From: CAG-791 sp963650385
GTDB lineage: Bacteria; Bacillota; Clostridia; Lachnospirales; Lachnospiraceae
Direction of reading: 5' to 3'
Assembly: GCA_963650385.1 (NCBI GenBank)
Contig: CAVJLL010000004.1
Span: forward strand, 1 to 64,000
DNA: 64,000 nucleotides
Below, piece after piece: positions 57,220 through 64,000 of the stretch (positions are counted from its first letter, which is position 1; the number at the start of each line of letters is the position of its first letter). The notes beneath the pieces were generated by a model. It saw nothing but the letters and a program-made list of their open reading frames with translations, was not told the origin of the DNA and ran no database searches. The position numbers and the translations under genes were made by a program.

Positions 57220-57615
57220 ATGGCAGCAGCTAAGAAGTCTTCCGCTTCCAAGAAGCGCGTGAAGAAAAACGTGGAGCGTGGCCAGGCACACATCCAGGCC
57301 TCCTTCAACAACACCATTGTTACACTGACTGATACACAGGGAAATGCTCTGTCCTGGGCATCTGCCGGCGGACTGGGCTTTAAGGGCTCCAGAAAGTCCA
57401 CTCCCTATGCTGCACAGCTTGCAGCAGAGACTGCAACCAAGGCAGCTCTCATTCACGGCCTGAAGGCTGTTGATGTATTCGTAAAGGGACCGGGATCAGG
57501 AAGAGAGGCAGCCATCCGTGCACTGAACGCAAACGGACTGCAGGTTCTGTCCATCACCGATGTTACTCCTGTGCCGCACAACGGATGCCGTCCGCCCAAG
57601 CGCAGAAGAGTATAG
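57220..57615 (+). CDS. rpsK: Ribosomal protein S11
   Basis: 30S platform protein. 131 residues with a basic start (KKSSASKKRVKKN), AHIQASFNNTIVTLTD and the end DVTPVPHNGCRPPKRRRV. 109-bp gap before it holds no clear signal. Confidence 0.97.
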   Translation: MAAAKKSSASKKRVKKNVERGQAHIQASFNNTIVTLTDTQGNALSWASAGGLGFKGSRKSTPYAAQLAAETATKAALIHGLKAVDVFVKGPGSGREAAIRALNANGLQVLSITDVTPVPHNGCRPPKRRRV

Positions 57616-57690
57616 TAATCATTTGACAATCGTACAGCTTTGGATGAAGGCGCCCCTTCGGGCGTTGTAAACAACAAGCAGCGGCGCCGC

Positions 57691-57711
57691 GGACAGATCT
57701 GAGATCTGTCC
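57691..57711 (+). other. Hairpin in the rpsD leader
   Basis: GGACAGATC (57691-57699) and GATCTGTCC (57703-57711) with a TGA loop, preceded by a CGCC/GGCG hairpin near 57650. S4 controls its own mRNA in several bacteria; that this is its target is inference. Confidence 0.45.
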
Positions 57712-57745
57712 GGCGGACTGCTGACAGAAATGAAAGGAGCCGATT

Positions 57746-58339
57746 ATGGCAGTAGATAAGACACCCGTCCTGAAGAGATGCAGATCTCTTGATATGGATC
57801 CCACATTCCTTGGTTATGACAAGAAGTCCAAGAGAACCCTCGTTCGCAGAAGCAGAAAGATGTCCGAGTACGGCATGCAGCTTCGCGAGAAGCAGAAGGC
57901 TAAGTTCATCTACGGCGTTCTTGAGAAGCCTTTCCGCAACTACTACGAGAAGGCAGACCGTATGAAGGGAATGACCGGCGACAATCTGATGACCATGCTG
58001 GAGTCCCGTCTGGACAACGTTGTTTTCCGTATGGGCTTTGCGCGCACCAGAAGAGAGGCTCGTCAGGTCGTTGATCACAAGCACGTTCTCGTAAACGGCA
58101 AGTGCATCAACATTCCTTCCTACCTCGTAAAGGCCGGCGATGTGGTTGAGATCAAGGAGAGCAACCGCACCATGCAGAGATTTAAGGATATCGCAGAGGT
58201 TACTGCGGGAAGACTTACTCCTGAGTGGGTTGACGTGGACAAGGAGAATTTCAAGGGAACCGTAAGCGCACTTCCGAAGAGAGAGCAGATCGATGTTCCG
58301 GTAGACGAAATGCAGATCGTCGAGTTGTATTCCAAGTAA
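57746..58339 (+). CDS. rpsD: Ribosomal protein S4
   Basis: 30S assembly initiator and fidelity protein. 197 residues; starts MAVDKTPVLKRCRSLDMDP and has the S4 RNA-binding domain MLESRLDNVVFRMGFARTRR, QVVDHKHVLVNGKCINIPSY. RBS AAAGGAG. Confidence 0.97.
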   Translation: MAVDKTPVLKRCRSLDMDPTFLGYDKKSKRTLVRRSRKMSEYGMQLREKQKAKFIYGVLEKPFRNYYEKADRMKGMTGDNLMTMLESRLDNVVFRMGFARTRREARQVVDHKHVLVNGKCINIPSYLVKAGDVVEIKESNRTMQRFKDIAEVTAGRLTPEWVDVDKENFKGTVSALPKREQIDVPVDEMQIVELYSK

Positions 58340-58394
58340 TTCGTGTAATGCGGATCCTCCGCAGCTGCATTGATATCAATAAGGAGGTATATGC

Positions 58395-59360
58395 GTGTTT
58401 GATTTTGAAAGACCCAGCATTGAAACGACTGAGTTGTCCGATGATAACAAATTCGGCAGATTCGTTGTAGAACCCCTCGAAAGAGGGTATGGTCTTACTC
58501 TCGGCAATTCTCTGAGAAGAATCATGCTTTCTTCCCTGCCGGGCGCAGCAGTCAGCCAGATCAAAATCGATGGAGTACAGCATGAGTTCAGCACGATTCC
58601 GGGCGTGAAGGAAGACGTCTCGGATATCATCATGAACATTAAGAGCCTTTCCATCAAGAATTCCAGCGAGACGGATGAGCCCAAAACTGCATACATTGAG
58701 TATGAGGGAGACGGCATTGTACACGCCAGTGATATCCAGGCAGATCAGGACATTCAGATCATGAATCCCGATCAGGTTATCGCAACCCTCTCCGGAAAGA
58801 AGACGAAGCTTTTTATTGAGTTGACAATTACCAAGGGACGTGGCTATGTCAGCGCAGACAAGAACAAGAGCGAGGATACCAAGATCGGAGTCATTCCGGT
58901 GGATGCTATCTATACGCCTGTTCAGAGAGTCAATGTGACGGTAGAGAATACCCGTGTCGGTCAGCAGACGGATTTCGACAAGCTGACGCTGGATGTGACA
59001 ACCAATGGTACGCTCGCACCGGACGAGGCGGTCAGCCTTGCGGCAAAGGTTCTCTCCGAGCACCTGTCTGTATTCATTGATTTAAGCGACAATGCCAAGG
59101 TCACTGAGGTGATGGCGGAGCCTGTCGATGACAATAAGACGAAGGCACTGGAGATGAACATCGATGAGCTGGAGCTCTCGGTTCGTTCCTTCAACTGCCT
59201 CAAGCGTGCAGGCATCAATACGGTTCAGGAGCTGTGCAGCAAGACTCCGGATGAAATGATGAAGGTCAGAAATCTGGGACGCAAGTCTCTGGATGAGGTT
59301 CTGGAGAAGCTCAAGGAACTGGGACTGAAGCTCAACATGGGTATGGATGCTGAGCAGTAA
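58395..59360 (+). CDS. rpoA: RNA polymerase alpha subunit
   Basis: Assembly platform and activator-contact subunit. 321 residues. N-terminal domain with EPLERGYGLTLGNSLRRIML; C-terminal domain (about 250-315) LELSVRSFNCLKRAGINTVQ and MKVRNLGRKSLDEVLEKL for UP-element DNA contact. GTG start at 58395, 7 bp after AAGGAGG; the nearby ATG is out of frame. Confidence 0.98.
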   Translation: MFDFERPSIETTELSDDNKFGRFVVEPLERGYGLTLGNSLRRIMLSSLPGAAVSQIKIDGVQHEFSTIPGVKEDVSDIIMNIKSLSIKNSSETDEPKTAYIEYEGDGIVHASDIQADQDIQIMNPDQVIATLSGKKTKLFIELTITKGRGYVSADKNKSEDTKIGVIPVDAIYTPVQRVNVTVENTRVGQQTDFDKLTLDVTTNGTLAPDEAVSLAAKVLSEHLSVFIDLSDNAKVTEVMAEPVDDNKTKALEMNIDELELSVRSFNCLKRAGINTVQELCSKTPDEMMKVRNLGRKSLDEVLEKLKELGLKLNMGMDAEQ

Positions 59361-59484
59361 GAACATAACAGCAGCGTTCCTGCGGCAGTAAATCCCATGA
59401 GGTGTGCTGCGGGTCGGCAGATGAAAGCGACGGGCAGGTAATTCCGCAGGTTCTGTCCGGAGCAGCCACAAAAAGGAGAATATT

Positions 59485-60015
59485 ATGGCAGAGTACAGAA
59501 AGTTAGGAAAAAAGACAAAGCTGAGAAAGGCACTTCTTCGTTCTCAGGTTACCGCACTGCTTTACAACGGAAAGATCATTACCACAGAGGCACGTGCGAA
59601 GGAAATCCAGAAGCTGGTTGAGCCCATGATCGCTCTGGCAGCCAAGGAGAAGGACAACTTCGAAGAGGTTACCGTAAAGGCAAAGGTTGCCCGCAAGGAC
59701 AAGGACGGCAAGCGCGTCAAGGAAGTAAAGGACGGCAAGAAGGTTACCGTTTATGATGAAGTTGAGAAGACCATCACAAAGGATGCTCCTTCCCGTCTTC
59801 ATGCAAGACGTCAGCTGCTGAAGTTCCTGTATCCTGTAACTGAGGTTCCTGCAGAGGGCCGCAAGAAGGATGCAAAGGAAGTGGATCTTGTAGACAAGCT
59901 CTTCAATGAGTACGGCAAGAAGTATGCTTCCCGTCAGGGCGGATATACCAGAATCGTGAAGATCGGCCAGAGAAAGGGCGATGCAGCTCTTATGGTTGTT
60001 CTCGAGCTCGTATAA
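59485..60015 (+). CDS. rplQ: Ribosomal protein L17, long form
   Basis: 50S protein near the tunnel exit. 176 residues against 115-130 in most bacteria: a Lys/Asp/Glu-rich stretch (about 70-100, containing KDGKRVKEVKDGKKVTVYDE) interrupts the fold, and the tail ends TRIVKIGQRKGDAALMVVLEL as usual. Last gene of the rpoA operon. Confidence 0.95.
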   Translation: MAEYRKLGKKTKLRKALLRSQVTALLYNGKIITTEARAKEIQKLVEPMIALAAKEKDNFEEVTVKAKVARKDKDGKRVKEVKDGKKVTVYDEVEKTITKDAPSRLHARRQLLKFLYPVTEVPAEGRKKDAKEVDLVDKLFNEYGKKYASRQGGYTRIVKIGQRKGDAALMVVLELV

Positions 60016-60033
60016 TCGTTCGGCAAGTGCCGG

Positions 60034-60084
60034 CTGCCATCTGAATTGCCTGCGTGCAGGCGGATTCGGAATCGAAATCGACAG
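60034..60084. repeat. Palindromic element related to hairpin 1 of the 56-kb cloverleaf
   Basis: Aligns with 55967-56026: CTGCCAT, then TGAATTG.CTGC.TGCAGGC, ATTC, GAAAT.G.CAGG, with about three quarters of bases the same and a gap of 8 nt in the left arm. Starts 19 bp after the rplQ stop and before its terminator. The cloverleaf ends are absent. Confidence 0.6.
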
Positions 60085-60112
60085 GTGCCGGTACAGCGAT
60101 GAAGAACAAAGG

Positions 60113-60145
60113 ATCCCTCAAACCATTCCGGTTTGAGGGATTTTT
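60113..60145 (+). terminator. rplQ terminator
   Basis: ATCCCTCAAACC (60113-60124) pairs perfectly with GGTTTGAGGGAT (60130-60141), followed by TTTTT. Ends the rpoA operon. Confidence 0.92.
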
Positions 60146-60310
60146 GCATTCACTTTTCAGAGAATATCTGTTATTCTGCTCTCGATGCTCTAGCTATAGG
60201 GAAATGTATTTTTGCGCAGCGCAGAGATTGGATGATAGAAACGCCGTCAGGCTTTTTGGCGATTGCCAAAACCAGGGCGAGAAGCCGGAATACCAGGCCG
60301 GGAGGCATAC

Positions 60311-61174
60311 ATGCGGGAACATGCAGGAACAGCAATGGCTGCTGTCAGACATCTGATTCATGATTATGTAACAAGGGATGAGGAAGGGAATATCAACGGC
60401 ACGGTGCGCGCGGTTGATGACGTGACGCTGGATGCCGAGCCGGGACAGTTCATTGCGGTCCTGGGGCATAACGGCTCCGGGAAGTCGACGCTGGCCAAGC
60501 ATCTGAACGCCCTTCTTTTCCCGACAGAGGGAGAGGTCCTCATCGACGGCATGGATACGAAGGATGAGGAGCACCTGTGGGATATCCGGCAGGAGGCCGG
60601 AATGGTCTTTCAGAATCCGGATAACCAGATCATCGGTCAGATTGTGGAGGAGGATGTGGGCTTTGGCCCGGAAAACATCGGAATACCCACCAATGAAATC
60701 TGGCAGCGGGTGGATGAAGCCCTGACAACCGTCGGTATGCAGGTCTACCGCAAAAAGTCGCCGAATCGGCTCTCCGGCGGGCAGAAGCAGCGCGTTTCCA
60801 TAGCGGGAGTGATTGCCATGCACCCCAAGTGCATCATCATGGATGAGCCGACAGCCATGCTCGATCCCTCGGGGAGGTACGAGGTCATCCGTGCCGCACG
60901 TGCGCTGAATCAGGTGGAAGGCATTACTATTATTCTGATCACGCACTACATGGAGGAAGCGATCTATGCGGACCGGATTTTCGTTATGGACGACGGGAAG
61001 ATAGCCCTGCAGGGCACGCCGCATGAGGTCTTTGCCCAGGTGGACAAGATGAAGGAGCTCCATCTGGATGTTCCGGAGGTGACGCTCCTGGCGGATGAGC
61101 TTCGAAAGGCCGGAGTGGACATTCCGGCAGGAATTCTGACAAAGGAAGAGCTGGCAGAGGCGCTCGGGCTTTGA
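60311..61174 (+). CDS. ecfA1: Energy-coupling factor ABC ATPase EcfA1
   Basis: One of two ATPases that power ECF vitamin/metal importers. 287 residues from ATG 60311 (GGGAGG 5 bp upstream; ATG 60335 is an alternative). Walker A GHNGSGKS (52-59), Q-loop FQNPDNQIIG, signature LSGGQKQR, Walker B IIMDEPTAML, switch His in LITHYMEE. Works with EcfA2 and EcfT encoded next; the substrate-binding S components are elsewhere. Confidence 0.94.
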   Translation: MREHAGTAMAAVRHLIHDYVTRDEEGNINGTVRAVDDVTLDAEPGQFIAVLGHNGSGKSTLAKHLNALLFPTEGEVLIDGMDTKDEEHLWDIRQEAGMVFQNPDNQIIGQIVEEDVGFGPENIGIPTNEIWQRVDEALTTVGMQVYRKKSPNRLSGGQKQRVSIAGVIAMHPKCIIMDEPTAMLDPSGRYEVIRAARALNQVEGITIILITHYMEEAIYADRIFVMDDGKIALQGTPHEVFAQVDKMKELHLDVPEVTLLADELRKAGVDIPAGILTKEELAEALGL

Positions 61175-61263
61175 CGGCCGAAGCGAAGGCGGTTCTTAGT
61201 ATGCGCGCGGGCAGGTCTATTTCCTGTGCCTGCGGGGCTCCGGCAGATGGTAAAGGAGAACGG

Positions 61264-62208
61264 ATGTCACTGAAAATAGAAGACATAACCTATGTCTATG
61301 AAAAGGGAACGGCCATGGAGGTGAATGCGCTGGACCATATCAGCGTTGAGATTCCGGACGGCCAGTTTATCGGGCTTGTGGGACATACCGGCTCCGGGAA
61401 ATCCACCTTTGTCCAGATGCTCAACGGAATTCTCCTGCCCACCGCGGGACATATCCTCTGGGACGGGCAGGATATTCAGGCGGAGGGGTTTGACCGCAAG
61501 GAGCTGCGTTCCAATGTGGGACTGGTGTTCCAGTACCCGGAGCATCAGCTGTTCGAAACGGATGTCCTGGCGGATGTCATGTTCGGCCCCAGGAATCTGG
61601 GACTTTCCGAGGAGGAATGCCGCAAAAGAGCCGAGGAAGCATTGGAGCGTGTGAGGCTTCCCCGGGAATTCTGGAAAATGTCTCCCTTTGATCTTTCCGG
61701 CGGGCAGAAGCGGCGAGCGGCCATTGCCGGCGTTCTCGCCATGCATCCGCGGATCCTGATTCTGGATGAACCGACGGCCGGCCTTGATCCGAGAGGACGG
61801 GATGAAATTCTGGACATGGTCCGCGACATGAAGAGAACGCTTCATATGACCATTGTGCTGGTATCCCACAGTATGGACGATGTTGCGGAATATGCCGATC
61901 GGATTCTGGTGATGAATGCAGGAAAGATTCTGATGGACGGTACGCCGCGCGAGGTTTTTGCGCGCTATAAGGAGCTGGAGGAGATCGGCCTTGCGGCGCC
62001 GCAGGTGGTGTATATCATGCAGTATCTGAGGGAGAAGGGAATCTCTGTGGATACGAACTGCCTGACCGTTTCGGCTGCCGCGGACGAGGTGATGGCGCAC
62101 CTGGATGAAATCAACCGCAAAACCGGCAGGAGCTTCTGCTGCATCGGAAGAGGGGCGCAAAGGCCGCAGGCTCCTGCGGGGCAGGCAGAGGAGGACCGGA
62201 ATGTTTAA
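61264..62208 (+). CDS. ecfA2: Energy-coupling factor ABC ATPase EcfA2
   Basis: Partner ATPase. 314 residues from ATG 61264 (MSLKIEDITYVYEKGTAMEV), with AAGGAG upstream; longer frames add unrelated sequence. Walker A GHTGSGKS (40-47), FQYPEHQLFETDV Q-loop, LSGGQKRR, LILDEPTAGLDP, VSHSMDD. The C-terminus has about 25 extra residues and overlaps ecfT by 8 bp. Confidence 0.94.
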   Translation: MSLKIEDITYVYEKGTAMEVNALDHISVEIPDGQFIGLVGHTGSGKSTFVQMLNGILLPTAGHILWDGQDIQAEGFDRKELRSNVGLVFQYPEHQLFETDVLADVMFGPRNLGLSEEECRKRAEEALERVRLPREFWKMSPFDLSGGQKRRAAIAGVLAMHPRILILDEPTAGLDPRGRDEILDMVRDMKRTLHMTIVLVSHSMDDVAEYADRILVMNAGKILMDGTPREVFARYKELEEIGLAAPQVVYIMQYLREKGISVDTNCLTVSAAADEVMAHLDEINRKTGRSFCCIGRGAQRPQAPAGQAEEDRNV

Positions 62209-62998
62209 GGAAATTACCATCGGTCAGTACTATCAGACGAGCTCCGTTGTCCATCGGCTGGACCCGAGGGTCAAGCTCATCGCAACCTTTGCATACATCA
62301 TTTCGCTGTTCGTCGTTTCCTCGTGGCTGGGCTATCTTGCAGCAGCCGCGGCGGTGGCAGTGGTTGTTGCGCTTTCGCATGTGCCGTTCGGCTACATCAT
62401 GCGCGGCATGAAGGCAATTGTATTCCTGCTGATGATCACCGTGATCTTTAATCTGTTTCTGACAGAAGGAGAGCCGCTGGTCCATTTCTGGAAGCTGACC
62501 ATTACCTATGAGGGACTGGACTTTGCATCCAAGATGGCGGTGCGTCTGATCTTCCTCATCATCGGGTCATCCATGATGACATTGACCACCACGCCCAATC
62601 AGCTGACGGATGCATTGGAGGATGTACTGGGGCCGCTCAAAAAAATACATGTCCCCGTCCATGAAATCTCGATGATGATGTCCATCGCCCTGCGTTTTAT
62701 TCCGATCCTGATGGAAGAAACGGATAAGATCATGAAGGCGCAGATGGCAAGAGGCGCGGATTTTGAATCCAGAAATCTGAAGAAAAAGATTCAGAGTCTG
62801 GTTCCCCTGCTGGTTCCGCTGTTCATATCCGCCTTCCGGCGGGCCAATGATCTGGCGATGGCCATGGAGGCAAGATGCTACCGGGGCGGCGAGGGGAGAA
62901 CACGGATGAAGCCGCTGCACTATGAGAGAAGAGACTATGCGGCGTATGCCGGTCTGACCGCTTACCTGGCTTTGTGTGTTGTGCTGCGAATCGTGTAA
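62201..62998 (+). CDS. ecfT: Energy-coupling factor membrane protein EcfT
   Basis: Transmembrane scaffold joining the ATPases to S components. 265 residues from ATG 62201 (MFKEITIGQYYQTSSVVHRL), GAGGAGG upstream. LDPRVKL start segment, five or so membrane helices, and the two coupling-helix Ala-Arg-Gly type motifs, AQMARGADFE and AMEARCYRGG. Confidence 0.94.
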   Translation: MFKEITIGQYYQTSSVVHRLDPRVKLIATFAYIISLFVVSSWLGYLAAAAAVAVVVALSHVPFGYIMRGMKAIVFLLMITVIFNLFLTEGEPLVHFWKLTITYEGLDFASKMAVRLIFLIIGSSMMTLTTTPNQLTDALEDVLGPLKKIHVPVHEISMMMSIALRFIPILMEETDKIMKAQMARGADFESRNLKKKIQSLVPLLVPLFISAFRRANDLAMAMEARCYRGGEGRTRMKPLHYERRDYAAYAGLTAYLALCVVLRIV

Positions 62999-63071
62999 TC
63001 CTCAGGGGATGCGATTTTGCGAAGGGGCTAAAACGATACAACCTTAAAGGAATACAGCGGAAAGGAAGAAG

Positions 63072-63953
63072 ATGAAGCGAATTCTGCTGGTGACAGCGTA
63101 TGACGGGACGAACTACTCCGGCTTTGCAGCACAGAAGAATCCGGAGATCCGAACCATCGAGGGCGAAATTGCGAGGGCAATTTTGCTGCTGACCGGGAAG
63201 ATGTCGGAGGTCATCGGTGCGAGCAGGACCGATGCCGGCGTACATGCCCTCTGCAACTATGTGATTTTTGATACAGATTCTCCCATTCCGCCGGAAAACT
63301 TCGCAAAGGCGCTCAATGCAAGGCTTCCGGAGGATATCCGGATTCAGGCCTCCTGGGAGGCGGCACCGGATTTTCATCCGCGTCATGCAAAGAGCGTGAA
63401 GACCTATGAGTACCGCATACATTGCTCGAGAATTCCGGATCCTGTGAAGGCGCGCTTTGCCTGCAGCTGCTACTGGAGGCTGGATGTCGACGCCATGCAG
63501 AGGGCGGCGGCGCATCTGGTGGGGGAGCATGATTTTGCAAGCTTTGCCAATCCTGCCAGGCAGACGCTGACGACGGTGCGCGAGATTACGGAGCTGACCG
63601 TTGAAAAGACGGAGTGCACGGTGCCGGACATCATACGGGATATGCCGGGGGCCGTTTGGAGTGAGGCGGCTGCACGGGCTGCCGGGACGCAGGGAAGGCG
63701 GCAGGAGACGCTTTCCGAAGGGGAAGCCTGTGACATTGTCATCCGCGTGTCCGGAAGGGGGTTTCTCTACAACATGGTGCGCATTATTGCGGGCACGTTG
63801 ATCCGTGTCGGCAGAGGCCTGATATCTCCGGACGACATTCCGGGAATTCTGGAAGCGCAGAACAGGCAGGCGGCCGGAGAAACGGCGCCTGCCTGCGGAC
63901 TGCATCTGGTCAATTATCGATTCCTGAATGCAAGCACTATTCCCCCAGCTTGA
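63072..63953 (+). CDS. truA: tRNA pseudouridine(38-40) synthase TruA
   Basis: Makes pseudouridine in the anticodon arm. 293 residues; catalytic Asp54 lies in GASRTDAGVHA, and RVSGRGFLYNMVRIIAGTLI is the conserved end region. About 35 extra residues (around 183-220) sit just before that motif, longer than the usual 245-265 residue protein. GAAAGGAAG before ATG. The 3' end overlaps a convergent gene by 17 bp. Confidence 0.95.
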   Translation: MKRILLVTAYDGTNYSGFAAQKNPEIRTIEGEIARAILLLTGKMSEVIGASRTDAGVHALCNYVIFDTDSPIPPENFAKALNARLPEDIRIQASWEAAPDFHPRHAKSVKTYEYRIHCSRIPDPVKARFACSCYWRLDVDAMQRAAAHLVGEHDFASFANPARQTLTTVREITELTVEKTECTVPDIIRDMPGAVWSEAAARAAGTQGRRQETLSEGEACDIVIRVSGRGFLYNMVRIIAGTLIRVGRGLISPDDIPGILEAQNRQAAGETAPACGLHLVNYRFLNASTIPPA

Positions 63954-64000
63954 CCACCAGGACGCCGTAGATGTTCTGCACCGAGCCTGCGGCGGGGAAG
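63937..64000 (-). CDS. C-terminal end of an unidentified convergent gene (partial)
   Basis: On the minus strand the open frame reads FPAAGSVQNIYGVLVVKLGE then TAG (63937-63939), running off the window edge. Too short to identify. It would overlap the truA stop by 17 bp. Confidence 0.35.
   Translation of the reverse strand, partial: FPAAGSVQNIYGVLVVKLGE

Overview
The window looks like a chromosomal segment of an anaerobic Clostridia bacterium, most likely family Lachnospiraceae (inference). The evidence is the gene order of the rpoBC, str, S10, spc and alpha clusters, a zinc-type S14, a zinc-finger adenylate kinase, L17 and EF-G with lineage-type insertions, and an adjacent DUF5717/DUF5716 gene pair that I know mainly from that family. 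Nearly all genes are on the plus strand. I saw no tRNA, rRNA, CRISPR array, transposase or prophage gene.

Left part (1-24.5 kb). A CIRCE operator and promoter precede htpG (Hsp90), whose protein carries two charged insertions. Next is a tightly coupled three-gene operon: a giant DUF5717 protein, a DUF5716 protein with an Hsp70/actin-like pattern, and a TPR-like protein. This is the best candidate for an undescribed system. purB and purA (both AMP synthesis steps) follow, then an acetyltransferase, a putative metal exporter, and a MarR-controlled heterodimeric ABC exporter with tandem palindromic operators. pyrG has a long leader with a terminator. glnA is followed by an ANTAR antiterminator with a degenerate receiver. 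A HAD phosphatase on the minus strand and an M3 oligoendopeptidase end this part.

Middle (24.5-43 kb). rpoB-rpoC has its own promoter and no rplKAJL in front. It is followed by rpsL-rpsG-fusA-tuf, with a promoter that abuts the rpoC terminator. Then come less conserved genes: an acyltransferase, a SARP/BTAD-type regulator with a degenerate GGDEF-like tail, a small unknown protein, a minus-strand rRNA methyltransferase, and a sodium/proline symporter.

Right part (43-64 kb). The S10-spc cluster runs rpsJ to secY-adk-infA and ends at a strong terminator. map is absent between adk and infA. A new promoter drives rpmJ-rpsM-rpsK-rpsD-rpoA-rplQ. ecfA1-ecfA2-ecfT (energy-coupling module for vitamin uptake) and truA follow, and a convergent minus-strand gene runs off the end.

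Several non-coding elements are not explained by ordinary gene structure: a four-copy family at gene 3' ends, a 144-bp cloverleaf-like element with a relative after rplQ, a 24-bp exact duplicate, a 77-bp palindrome between divergent genes, and unusually long, hairpin-rich spacers inside ribosomal operons (rpsL-rpsG, rpsJ-rplC, rpmJ-rpsM).
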